Part shown: piece after piece, positions 26,963 to 36,087 of the stretch
Numbering within the stretch: the first letter of the stretch is position 1
Layout: each line of letters begins with the position of its first letter
Assembly: GCA_002897735.1 (NCBI GenBank)
Contig: BDTW01000042.1
Coordinates: 44,133 to 108,132, forward strand
Source: a bacterium BMS3Bbin13
GTDB lineage: Bacteria > Pseudomonadota > Gammaproteobacteria > 21-64-14
DNA: 64,000 nt
Direction: 5' to 3'
Made by a program: the position numbers and the translations under genes
The notes under the pieces: model-generated
What the model was told of the DNA's origin: nothing
Seen by the model: only the letters and a program-made list of their open reading frames with translations
Database searches by the model: none

Positions 26963-26991
26963 ATGACCTGAAGGTGATCGAACGATGACAG
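26963..26991 (-). promoter_or_regulatory. Candidate Pho box upstream of the phosphoesterase
   Basis: Minus strand CTGTCAT-cgtt-CGATCAC-cttc-AGGTCAT: three 7-mers at 11-bp spacing; the first matches the PhoB half-site exactly. Confidence 0.6.
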
Positions 26992-27341
26992 TTTGGTTGC
27001 CGGTGGTGCCGGAGCCGGTATGGAGGAGTGCACGGGGCCGTATATGGGACGGAACGGGTTGCGGGTGGGCGTGGTGGTGAGGGCCGGGAGATGCCGGAGT
27101 TGCGGTATGCCGCCGGGCAAGGACCGGGCCGGCGGCGGCACCGGGGCGAATGGGGCGAACGGGGGCGGGAGCGGTCGGTACTGCAAGTTACTGCTGCGTC
27201 AATGGACGGTTCCGCCGGCCCGAACCGGCGCCGCCGCAACGCCGCGCGTAAGGCCATGCGCATAACGGGCACGCCGCGGGTCGCGGCCGAGTAGGGGGCG
27301 TCGAAGACGGAGTGACACGCCCGCCGGGCGTGTACGGGGGC

Positions 27342-27548
27342 TCAGGTCGGGTGATTTTGCCGCGGCTCCGCGGCGTGCTCGATCACCTGCGCTTGCGCGT
27401 CGGGCTCACCCTCGCTTTCCTTCATCGCCTTGCGGAAGCCGCGGATCGCAGTACCGAGATCCGAGCCCAGCGACTTGACACGCTTGCCGCCGAACAGCAC
27501 CAGTGTGATAAGCAGGATGACCAGCAGTTCCTTGAGGCCGAAGTCCAT
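27342..27548 (-). CDS. tatA: Sec-independent translocase subunit TatA
   Basis: MDFGLKELLVILLITLVLFGGKRVKSLGSDLGTAIRGFRKAM. Confidence 0.9.
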   Translation of the reverse strand: MDFGLKELLVILLITLVLFGGKRVKSLGSDLGTAIRGFRKAMKESEGEPDAQAQVIEHAAEPRQNHPT

Positions 27549-27994
27549 AACCTGTGCTCCTGAAACCCGGCGGCGGGTGGTGAAACGGGTTCGGGGTGGG
27601 CGGCAAACCCCCTTCCCCGCGACCGTCGCGATATGACCGATAATCATAATAGTATACTACCGCGGGCCGTATAGCGTAATAGCAGGGAGTATTCGCGCCC
27701 GAAGCGGTCGCTCAACGGGTCGCCGCGAGGAAGATCGCCCCGCACAGGACTGCGTCGATCGTTACCCCCGGCCGGTACAAGGTGTGGAGATGGAGGGCGA
27801 AATCCACCCTGCCCGACGTCGCGCGCGCGGGCGGAGCCGGGCCGGTGCAGCCATCTTTGTGTGCGCTTTCCCCTACTTGCCGAAACCGGGTAAGCTTCGG
27901 GATCCTGGTGGGTGGCGGCCTTCGAGCCGGTATCCTCTTCATGAGCGGTTTTCGGCCGCGTTTCAGGCGGAGGCGGTCGGTACCGGTCGGGGGC

Positions 27995-28621
27995 ATGGCG
28001 CAGACGAGGCGGCTCAGACTCGGTGTATTCACTTTGGTCGCCGTGTTGGCGGCCGGGGTCTCCGGGTGTGCCACGCCGCCCGCGAACCCGCGCAATGCCT
28101 GTGCGATGCTCAAAGAGGAATCGGGGTGGTACCGCGATGCCCAGCGTGCTTATAAGCGCTGGGGTGTCCCCATCCAGGTGCAGCTCGCTATCATCTATCA
28201 GGAGTCGCGGTTTCGGCATGACGCCAAGCCGCCGCGCGGGCGGCTGCTGTGGGTGATCCCCTGGGGCCGCGTGTCGTCGGCCTACGGTTACGCCCAAATC
28301 CAGGACGGAACCTGGCGGTGGTACCAGCGGGCGACCGGTCACTACGGCGCCGACCGCGACGACTTCGGGGATGTGACCGATTTCATCGGTTGGTACGTCT
28401 CGATGGTGCACCGCACCCTCGGGATCTCCAAGTGGGACGCCTATCATCAATACTTGGCCTACCACGAAGGCCCCGGCGGCTACAGGCGTCATACCTATCG
28501 GAAAAAGCCCTGGTTGATGCGCGTGGCGCGCAAGGTCGCGGCCAACGCCCGGCGCTATCGCGCGCAGATCGCGCGTTGCCGGGGCGAGCTCGAAAGCGGT
28601 CCCTGGTGGTGGCCGTTCTGA
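27995..28621 (+). CDS. Lytic transglycosylase-like lipoprotein
   Basis: Lipobox VSGC; YQESRF, SSAYGYAQI SLT-type motifs. Confidence 0.85.
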   Translation: MAQTRRLRLGVFTLVAVLAAGVSGCATPPANPRNACAMLKEESGWYRDAQRAYKRWGVPIQVQLAIIYQESRFRHDAKPPRGRLLWVIPWGRVSSAYGYAQIQDGTWRWYQRATGHYGADRDDFGDVTDFIGWYVSMVHRTLGISKWDAYHQYLAYHEGPGGYRRHTYRKKPWLMRVARKVAANARRYRAQIARCRGELESGPWWWPF

Positions 28622-28818
28622 GGCCCTTCGGGGCACTCGGCGGGGACGTCGTGTGCCCGGAGGGAATGTCGGATGCGCGCCATGCGTCTTTCCTCGGGAT
28701 GTGATGTAAGGATCGTGGCCGTCCCGGAGCCGATACGCCGGGGCGTTATGGGTATGCCCGACGCAGCGGGCGGCCGGGGCAAGGGCCTTGCCCCGGGGCG
28801 TAATGAGACCGACTGGAG

Positions 28819-29421
28819 GTGAATGTGCTGAAATCGATGCGATGGTGGGGCGGAGCGCTGGCCCTGGCGGCGGTGCTGGGCGTGGCCGGTGTGGTTTCCG
28901 CCGCCGGAGCGCCGCGCGGAGCCACGACCGCCGCCGGGCAGGCCAAGATCGAGAAGGTGATGGCCCGCTTCGCGGCCGCCCGCTGGATCGCCGAAGGCGT
29001 CGGCAAGCGCGTCATCTATGTCTTCACGGATCCGAACTGCCCGTATTGCCGCAAGCTCTTCGAGGAACTCCAACCGTATATCGGCACGCGGGATCTGCAG
29101 GTGCGCTGGATCGTGGTCGGGTACCTGACCAGTACCAGCCGGGGCAAGGCCGCCGCGATCCTTGCCGCCAAGGATCCGTTCAAGGCGCTGAAGTACAACG
29201 AGCGCCACTTCGGGCGTAACGGCGACCTCGGCGGCATCGACGAGATCCTGCCCTCCGCCCGAATCATCGGCGAACTGGAGAAGAACTACCGCCTGTTGGA
29301 GGCAACCGGCGCCGACGGCGTACCGGCCATGGTCGTCGTCGATCGCGAACGGGGGCCGACCCTGGTCCCGGGCGATCCAAGTCCCAAGGATCTGCGCAAG
29401 ATCCTCGACAACCTGCGCTGA
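28819..29421 (+). CDS. DsbC/DsbG-like thiol:disulfide protein
   Basis: Signal peptide; YVFTDPNCPYCRKL active site; start codon uncertain (GTG). Confidence 0.82.
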   Translation: MNVLKSMRWWGGALALAAVLGVAGVVSAAGAPRGATTAAGQAKIEKVMARFAAARWIAEGVGKRVIYVFTDPNCPYCRKLFEELQPYIGTRDLQVRWIVVGYLTSTSRGKAAAILAAKDPFKALKYNERHFGRNGDLGGIDEILPSARIIGELEKNYRLLEATGADGVPAMVVVDRERGPTLVPGDPSPKDLRKILDNLR

Positions 29422-29439
29422 CCCGACCGGTGCGCCCGC

Positions 29440-30141
29440 TCAGCGGGCGTCTGCGATGCCCGGTTCATTCAGCAAGGCCTCGATCCCGGAGAGCGAGTCA
29501 AGCACGGCGTCCGGTCCGCACGGCAGGCGCTCGGGTGTTCGGCCGCCACGGTTGATCCAGGCGGTGCGAAAACCGAAGCAGGCGGCGCCGGCGACGTCCC
29601 AGCCGTTGGACGAGTGGAACAGGATCGCGCTGGGCGCCGTGGCGAGGTGCTCGACCGCCAGCCGGTACACGCGCGGATCGGGCTTGTAGACCCCGAGCGG
29701 GTCGACCGAGAGCACCGCATCGAATGCACCGGAGAGCCCGGCCCCGGAGATCGCCGCCTCGAGCATGGCCGGCGCGCCGTTGCTGAGGATCGCCAGTGTC
29801 AGGCCGCGCCCGCGCAACCGCGCCAGTGCGGGGGCGACGTCTGAGTAAATGCGCGGCATGTCGTATGCCGCCATGAGATCCGCATGCAGTCCGGTATCGC
29901 CGATTCCGTGCGCTGCCATCGCGTATCCGAGTGCCTCGGCGGTCACGGTGCGGAAATCCACGTAGCGGCCCATGAGGCTGCGCAACCAAGTGTATTCGAG
30001 CTGTTTGCGCCGCCACAGGGCGGAGAGTGCTTCGGCGTCGGCGCCGAGGCGCGCCCGATGGGCACGCACCACGGAGTCGACGTCGAACAGCGTTCCGTAG
30101 GCGTCGAAGACGCAGGCGCGGATCGCGCCCGCCGCATTCAC
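29440..30141 (-). CDS. Haloacid dehalogenase, type II
   Basis: ACVFDAYGTLFDVDSV, LAILSNGAPAML, FHSSNGWDVAGAACFGFRTAWINR. Confidence 0.93.
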   Translation of the reverse strand: MNAAGAIRACVFDAYGTLFDVDSVVRAHRARLGADAEALSALWRRKQLEYTWLRSLMGRYVDFRTVTAEALGYAMAAHGIGDTGLHADLMAAYDMPRIYSDVAPALARLRGRGLTLAILSNGAPAMLEAAISGAGLSGAFDAVLSVDPLGVYKPDPRVYRLAVEHLATAPSAILFHSSNGWDVAGAACFGFRTAWINRGGRTPERLPCGPDAVLDSLSGIEALLNEPGIADAR

Positions 30142-30515
30142 GCGTCGACTTCCCGGTAGCCGAACTCACCGCGCCACTGTCCGCGGCGGTAGTCGATCCG
30201 CAACCAGTGCGGAGTGAAGGGTCCGGGTCGGCGGATCGGGAAATCGGTGAGCTGGGGTGCGTGCTCGGGGTCCCCGATGCGGCAACCGGCCGTCATCACC
30301 GGTCGGAAGCGCACCACGAAGGTCCCGGCCACCGGTGTCACGTCGGGCTCGTCGCCCTGATCGCGGAAGCGAACCGCTTTACGTATCAGGCAACTGAAAT
30401 AGAGTTCCATTTCGACGAGCAGCGGCGTGCGGCGCGCGGCAAGCGCGCGTTGCGCCGCCCGGCTGACCTCCACCCGCAACGGGCGTCCGCCGAGATCGAT
30501 CACGGTCGGTTCCAT
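30138..30515 (-). CDS. Hypothetical protein
   Basis: ORF with ATGA overlap to the HAD gene; ATG start with a ggagaaac ribosome-binding-like region; contains no clear known motif. Confidence 0.6.
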   Translation of the reverse strand: MEPTVIDLGGRPLRVEVSRAAQRALAARRTPLLVEMELYFSCLIRKAVRFRDQGDEPDVTPVAGTFVVRFRPVMTAGCRIGDPEHAPQLTDFPIRRPGPFTPHWLRIDYRRGQWRGEFGYREVDA

Positions 30516-30727
30516 GGGTTTCTCCTGTCGGTTTCAGGCGGGCCGTTTCCCCGTTCAGGTCTTCCGTTGCCGTCGGCGCGGGCCGGTCCATGGCGGTGTC
30601 TTCTTGGCGTGGCCCGTGGGGGCGTGTGGACGGCCGGCGGTCGGCCCCCGTCACCGGATGGTGCGGCACGCAGGCGGGACGTGCGTGCAAGATGTCCGAC
30701 TCGATTTTGAGGCAAGGATTTCGCACC

Positions 30728-31294
30728 TCAGGCCTGCTCCAGCCAAGCCCGCAGCCGCACAGCCTGGCGTTTCAGCATCTCGGGATCGCGGCGCGCGTGG
30801 GCCACCAGCGTGATGCCTTGCAGCATGGCCACGAAGTAGGCGCCCAGCCCCTCGGCATCGCCGCGGCCCAGGGTGCGAAACTGTCCGATCGCCCAATCGA
30901 CCTGCTGCTGGAGGACCCCGTCGGCCTTCTTCGCCAGCGGGGCGGTTTCCTTGTCGAGTTCCTGGCAGAGGCTGCCGACCGGACACCCGTGTCGCGCGAG
31001 TTCTTCGCGATGGGCCTCGACGAAATCGATGAACGCCGCGAGCCGGCGGCGCGGATCGGGCAGGGTCCGGTCCCATTCGTCGAACAGGTCGCGGAACTCG
31101 GCGGTGCGACCCTCGATCACCGCGGCGCCCAGGTCATCCTTTGTCTTAAAGTAGTAATAGATGTTCCCGAGCGGGATGCCCGAGGTCTTGGCGATGTCGG
31201 CCAGCGTGGTCGGCCGGAAGCCCTGGCGGTGGATCAGGGTCCGGGCGGCAGCCAGCAGGCGCTCACGCTTGTCACTGACACGGGGCATCGGCAT
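30728..31294 (-). CDS. TetR-family regulator
   Basis: N-terminal HTH LIHRQGFRPTTLADIAKTSGIPLGNIYYYFKTKDDLG. Confidence 0.93.
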   Translation of the reverse strand: MPMPRVSDKRERLLAAARTLIHRQGFRPTTLADIAKTSGIPLGNIYYYFKTKDDLGAAVIEGRTAEFRDLFDEWDRTLPDPRRRLAAFIDFVEAHREELARHGCPVGSLCQELDKETAPLAKKADGVLQQQVDWAIGQFRTLGRGDAEGLGAYFVAMLQGITLVAHARRDPEMLKRQAVRLRAWLEQA

Positions 31295-31689
31295 AATTCA
31301 GTCATAAAACTAACTTAGACCATACGCCCATCCCCCCGGCTGTCAAGGGGGACGCTTCGCGACCGGCAAGGGAAAGCCGCCGCCGCCCCGGACCAAGTTC
31401 AGGGGCCGGCTCCGGGGGCATTGCCGCTCTTCCGTCACGGTCCGGAGCGGGATGCCCGGTGGTTTCGGTCAGGGCGTTATCGGTTCGTTGCCCAGGTTTC
31501 CGTCGGGCCATCGGCGACGCACGCCGGGTTCCCCGGGCGCTGTCGTGGAGGGGGCGGTCGTCCGTTCAGGCGCCGTTAAGTTGCGCGGGCGTAGGATCGA
31601 GGTCATGGAACGCCGGCCCCGCAGTCCGCGGAGGCTCCGCAGGAGCGGTGACGATGACGGGTCTCAACCGATGCACGAAGGAGGGCTCG

Positions 31690-32076
31690 ATGAAAAAGCT
31701 GATGATTGCCGCGGTCGCCGGTCTGGCGCTGGCCTCCGCCTCCGGCCGGGCGCTCGCCGACGGTGATGACGCGGGGATCTTCGCGCTGGGGGTGGTGATC
31801 GGTAGCGTACTGGCCCCGCAGCCGGTGTATCGCTACTATGCTCCGCCCGCGACGGTCACTGTGGTGCCGGGCGGCTATTACACCTATCGCTACCGCCCCT
31901 ATTTCTCGTATCGCTACCGCCCCTATTTCTACGGATACTCGCGGTGGCGCGCCCGCGAGTGGCGTGAGCATGCATGGCGGCGGCACGTATGGCGACGGCG
32001 TGCATGGAGACGGCACGAGCGGCGCGAACATGAGTGGCGCCGCCGCGAGCGGCGCGAGCACCGCCGGTGGCACTGA
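31690..32076 (+). CDS. Secreted Tyr/Arg/Trp/His-rich low-complexity protein
   Basis: Signal peptide MKKLMIAAVAGLALASASGRALA, then YRYRPYFSYRYRPYF and WRR/ERREH repeats; good RBS (aggaggg). Confidence 0.65.
   Translation: MKKLMIAAVAGLALASASGRALADGDDAGIFALGVVIGSVLAPQPVYRYYAPPATVTVVPGGYYTYRYRPYFSYRYRPYFYGYSRWRAREWREHAWRRHVWRRRAWRRHERREHEWRRRERREHRRWH
31885..31932 (+). repeat. 24-bp tandem duplication inside the low-complexity ORF
   Basis: tatcgctaccgcccctatttctcg followed by tatcgctaccgcccctatttctac. Confidence 0.9.
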
Positions 32077-32195
32077 GGCGAGGACGGAATCCAGGCGCCG
32101 TCAGGCGACAGAAAATGCGGCTGTGCCGAATCGGTACCTCCGGCGCAGCCGCTGAGCGCCGGCGCAATCGCTGCGCAAGGTACGGGGTGCCGCGG

Positions 32196-32672
32196 TTAGG
32201 CGGGGTTCTCGCCTGCGTTTCCGTCGGTCTGCGGCTCGCCGGGGGCGATGGCCACGAGGACGCTGCACGGCGCCTGTTCCAACAGCGAGGCGCTGACCGA
32301 GGCGCCCTGCCACCATCGCGCCAGGCGGCTGCGATTGCGATGTCCGACCACGACGAGGTCGGCGCCGATCTCGCGCGCGACGTCGGCGATACGCTCGGAC
32401 GGCTGTCCCTGCACCATGCGGCCCTCGACGGCGAGTCCGCGGTTGCGCAGCCGTTCGACGCCTTGCTCGAGGACCTCCCGATAGCGGGCGATGTCGCGGT
32501 CGACCGCGTGTCCGGCGTCGAAGCCTTCGCCGAGCGCGATCTCCGGTGCCAGGTCGAGTACCGCCAGCAGGCAGGTCTTGGCACGGCATGCCGCGGCCAC
32601 CTCGGCGCCCTCGCGCAGCGCCAAGCGGCCCTCACGGGACCCGTCATAGGCCAGTAGAATCATGCGGTACAT
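32196..32672 (-). CDS. Universal stress protein
   Basis: MILLAYDGSREGRLALREGAEVA ... DLVVVGHRNRS ... SVLVAIAP UspA pattern. Confidence 0.93.
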   Translation of the reverse strand: MYRMILLAYDGSREGRLALREGAEVAAACRAKTCLLAVLDLAPEIALGEGFDAGHAVDRDIARYREVLEQGVERLRNRGLAVEGRMVQGQPSERIADVAREIGADLVVVGHRNRSRLARWWQGASVSASLLEQAPCSVLVAIAPGEPQTDGNAGENPA

Positions 32673-32845
32673 CGTCGCAGGACCTCAGGAATGCGGTGGG
32701 GTGCCCGCGAAGTGGATTCTACGCCGGGCGCGGTACTCCCACTACGCCCGATAATCATGGCGCGACTGCGGCGGCGGGAAATCGCTCTATCTCCATCGGT
32801 GCCAGCCGGGTAAGCCCGGCCCACAAGACGTGCAGAGGAGCCCCC

Positions 32846-32938
32846 GTAGGGCGGGCCTCGGCCCGCCAACAACGTTGCGGGAACCCGCCGCGATCGCTCA
32901 CGGGTCCCGCGACATCGGCCGGGCGAGCCCGGCCCTAC
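32846..32938. repeat. REP/BIME-like palindromic repeat pair
   Basis: gtagggcgggcctcggcccgcc and inverted ggccgggcgagcccggccctac; the same family recurs at 51037-51176. Confidence 0.75.
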
Positions 32939-34473
32939 TCGGTGGTCGGTGCCGGTGCCGCACCTGTGCCGCTCCGGGCTCCAATCCGGGATCCGCGCAG
33001 CAGCAGGATCATCGGCACCATGGCCACGAAGCTCCACGCAATCAAGGTGAAGGCGTCGGCGAACGCGACCATCCGGGCTTGGCGCCCGAGTTCCAGGCCG
33101 AGCACCGCGGCGGCGCGCGGGTCGGTCGGGGTCAGGTGCAGGCGGTCCAGGTACAGGTACAGGGACGGGTTGAACGGTTGGATGTGTCCACCCAACTGGT
33201 TCCAGACCACCCGGGCCTGACGGGTCATCACCGTAGTGACGATGGAGATCCCGATCGAGGAACCGATGGTGCGCAGGAGACTGTACATGCCGGCGGCCTC
33301 CGCGGACTGCTCCGGGCGCAGGGTCGTGAACGCCACCGCCGCCAACGGCACGAAGATCATCCCCATTCCGAGCCCCTGCACCACGATCGGCCAGATGACC
33401 CAGAACGGGCTGATGTAGAGGTTGTAGTGCGTCGTTGCGAAGGTGCCGATGATGCTCAAGAGGATCCCGGCGGTGATGAGCGGGCGCGCTCCGACCCGGT
33501 TGATCAGACTGCCCACCAGAAACATGCTGAGCATGCTCGCGATACCCCGCGGGGCCATTACCAGTCCCGTGGTGAAGGTGGGGTAGCCGAGCAGCGATTC
33601 GAGCATCATGGGTTGCAGCACCAGCGTTCCGTAGAGTCCCAGCCCGAATACCGCCAGGAGCAGGCTCGAGGTCGAGAAGTTGCGATCCCGGAAGATGCGC
33701 AGGTCGAACAACGACCTTTCCCGGTGGACCAGTCCGTGCCAGACGAAGCCGAGGAACCCGATCACGCTGAGCAGCGCGGCGATCTGGATCGTGTGCGAAT
33801 CGAACCAGTCGTCCTGGTTGCCGCGATCGAGTACGAACTGCAGTCCGCCGATCCCGAACGAGAGCAGTGCCAGGCCGAACCAGTCCATGGTCCGCGGTCG
33901 CCGCTTGGTGTCGGGCACGGCGTGCCAGATGGCCAGCATCGCAAAGATCCCGACCGGGACGTTGATATAGAACGTCCAGCGCCAGCTTAGGACCTGGGTC
34001 AGGTAACCGCCGAGCGTCGGCCCGAGGATCGGGCCGATCATCACGCCGATGCCCCAGATCGCCATGGCCTTGCCGCGTTCCTCGGGCGGGTAGGTGTTGA
34101 CCAGAATGGACTGGGAGAGCGGCACCAGCGAGGCGCCGAACACGCCCTGCAGCAGGCGGAACACGACGATCTCGGTGAGACTGGTGGACAGCCCGCTGAG
34201 CGCGGAGGCGATCACGAAGCCGAGGACGCTCAGCAGCAGGTAGCGCTTCTGGCCCAGGCGGTCGGTGAAATAGCCGGTGAGCGGCATGAAGATGCCGGAG
34301 GCCACCAGGTAGCTGGTGAGCACCCAGGTGATCTGGTCGGGTGAGGCGGAGAGCTGGCCCTCCATGTGGGGCAGCGCCACGTTGACGATCGTGGTGTCGA
34401 GTACCTGCATCACCGTGGCGGACATGACCGCCACGGTGATCAGCGCCCGCTCCGACCCTGCTCTGGTCATCAT
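32935..34473 (-). CDS. DHA2-family MFS multidrug transporter (EmrB-like)
   Basis: 14-TM type; TIVNVALPHMEGQL, WVLTSYLVASGIFMPLTGYFTDRLGQKR, RLLQGVFGASLVPLSQ. Confidence 0.93.
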   Translation of the reverse strand: MMTRAGSERALITVAVMSATVMQVLDTTIVNVALPHMEGQLSASPDQITWVLTSYLVASGIFMPLTGYFTDRLGQKRYLLLSVLGFVIASALSGLSTSLTEIVVFRLLQGVFGASLVPLSQSILVNTYPPEERGKAMAIWGIGVMIGPILGPTLGGYLTQVLSWRWTFYINVPVGIFAMLAIWHAVPDTKRRPRTMDWFGLALLSFGIGGLQFVLDRGNQDDWFDSHTIQIAALLSVIGFLGFVWHGLVHRERSLFDLRIFRDRNFSTSSLLLAVFGLGLYGTLVLQPMMLESLLGYPTFTTGLVMAPRGIASMLSMFLVGSLINRVGARPLITAGILLSIIGTFATTHYNLYISPFWVIWPIVVQGLGMGMIFVPLAAVAFTTLRPEQSAEAAGMYSLLRTIGSSIGISIVTTVMTRQARVVWNQLGGHIQPFNPSLYLYLDRLHLTPTDPRAAAVLGLELGRQARMVAFADAFTLIAWSFVAMVPMILLLRGSRIGARSGTGAAPAPTTE

Positions 34474-34506
34474 GCGTCACCGGCTTGAGGGGGTGCCGGT
34501 CCCGAT

Positions 34507-35508
34507 TCAGCGCACACCGGGCTGCGGCGGGTCGGAGACGGTGGTATCGATGGTGACTTCGGCGCTGGTGCCGACCCGCAGGGGGAGGCGCGGGTCGGGG
34601 TCGGTGATGCGCACACGCACCGGGACGCGTTGGGTGACCTTGACCCAGTTGCCGGTGGCGTTCTGGGGCGGCAGCAGCGAGAACGCCACGCCGCTCGCGC
34701 CCCCGATGTGTTCCACGCGCCCGTGGAAGGGGTGCCCCGGGTACATGTCTACGTGCACCGTCGCCGGCTGTCCCGCCCGGATCCGTTCGAGCTTGGTCTC
34801 CTTGTAGTTCGCGTTGACCCACCATTCCTGATTACAGATCAGCGCGAAGAGCGGCACGCCGGGTGAGACGACGTCGCCCGGGCGTAGCGAGAGCGCCGCG
34901 ATCTTGCCGGTGCAGGGGGCCGTCACGCGCGCATACCCCAGTTCGACCCGGGCCTGTGCAAGCGCCGCGGCGGCCGCGCGCAGGCGTGCATTGCGCGCCC
35001 CGCCCGCACCCAGGGTCGCACGTGCCTGGTGCATTCGCGACCCGGCGAGGGAAAGCTGTGCCCGTGAGCCGCGTACGGCGGCATCGGCGTCCTCGACTTC
35101 CTGGATCGAGGCGTAACGGCGCTTGAGCAGGCTGCGCAGCCTGCGCGCGCGCTCGCGGAGGTTGGCGAGCAGTACCTTTCGCTCGCGCACCGCGGCCCCG
35201 GCGGCGCGCACCGCGGCCGCCTGCGCCTGCAGGGTCTCGCGCACGATGCCGAGTTCCGCACGGGCATGGTCCACCGCGAGTTCGAACGGACGCGGGTCGA
35301 GCGAGAACAGCGGCGCGTCGTCGGCGACGTCCTGCTGGTCGTGCACGAACACCCGGTCCACACGACCGGAGACCTGTGCGGCGACGCGCACGACGTGGGC
35401 GTCGACGAACGCGTCGTCCGTGCTCGGATAGTGCCGGGCGTGTTCCCAGTAGAGATAGCCCCCGGTCGCGACGGCGAGGCCCGCCACTGCGACGAGGGTC
35501 CATGTCAT
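34507..35508 (-). CDS. HlyD/EmrA-like membrane fusion protein
   Basis: N-terminal TM, DAFVDAHVVRVAAQVSGRVDRVFVHDQQDVADDAPLFSLD; RVTAPCTGKIAALSLRPGDVVSPG. Confidence 0.92.
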   Translation of the reverse strand: MTWTLVAVAGLAVATGGYLYWEHARHYPSTDDAFVDAHVVRVAAQVSGRVDRVFVHDQQDVADDAPLFSLDPRPFELAVDHARAELGIVRETLQAQAAAVRAAGAAVRERKVLLANLRERARRLRSLLKRRYASIQEVEDADAAVRGSRAQLSLAGSRMHQARATLGAGGARNARLRAAAAALAQARVELGYARVTAPCTGKIAALSLRPGDVVSPGVPLFALICNQEWWVNANYKETKLERIRAGQPATVHVDMYPGHPFHGRVEHIGGASGVAFSLLPPQNATGNWVKVTQRVPVRVRITDPDPRLPLRVGTSAEVTIDTTVSDPPQPGVR

Positions 35509-35564
35509 CACGCGCACCGAACCACCTCCTGGATATCCCGGGGTTGCAGCCTCGCGCGGGCCGC

Positions 35565-36002
35565 TCAGACGCCTTCGATCCGTTCCTTGATGTGCAGCAG
35601 CACCCGCGTGCAACGTTCCAGGTCGCGCGCCGGGATCCCCGCCAGCAGTTCGCGGCGCAGCTCGGCGGCCACCGCCTCGATACGCGGCAGCACCGAGCGC
35701 GCGCGCTCGGTCAGATACACATTCTTGCTGCGCCGGTCGTGCTCCGATTCGCGGCGCACGATCCAGCCGTCGCGGGCCATGCGGTCGAGCAGGCCGACCA
35801 GCGTCGCCCCTTCGATCCCGACGCGCCCGGCCAGTTTCTTCTGGACCATGCCATCGCCGTCGCGTGCCAGCTTCAGCAGCACCAGCCACCGCGCCTGGCT
35901 CAGGCCGAGGGGCTTCAGGCGCTGGTCCAGGCGCTGACGCCAGGCGCGCGCCGTCTCGCAGAGCAGCGCCCCGAAGTTCTCCGGCACACGGGCACCGGCC
36001 AT
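35565..36002 (-). CDS. MarR-family regulator
   Basis: LGLSQARWLVLLKLARDGDGMVQKKLAGRVGIEGATLVGLLDRMARDGWIVRRESEHDRRSKNVYLTERA. Confidence 0.93.
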   Translation of the reverse strand: MAGARVPENFGALLCETARAWRQRLDQRLKPLGLSQARWLVLLKLARDGDGMVQKKLAGRVGIEGATLVGLLDRMARDGWIVRRESEHDRRSKNVYLTERARSVLPRIEAVAAELRRELLAGIPARDLERCTRVLLHIKERIEGV

Positions 36003-36014
36003 GAAAGCCCCCAA

Positions 36015-36036
36015 AACGATAAGGTAACGAATCGTT
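36015..36036. promoter_or_regulatory. Candidate MarR operator
   Basis: Inverted repeat AACGAT-aaggtaacga-ATCGTT just upstream of the marR-like start. Confidence 0.45.
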
Positions 36037-36087
36037 AGTCTACGAACGAATAGTACACAAATCAAGTTCCGGCGGTGCCGGCGTGCG

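Noticed and set aside
32660-34825. 721-aa minus-strand ORF
   Set aside because: Alternate frame over the EmrB-like gene; Arg/Pro-rich and motif-less.
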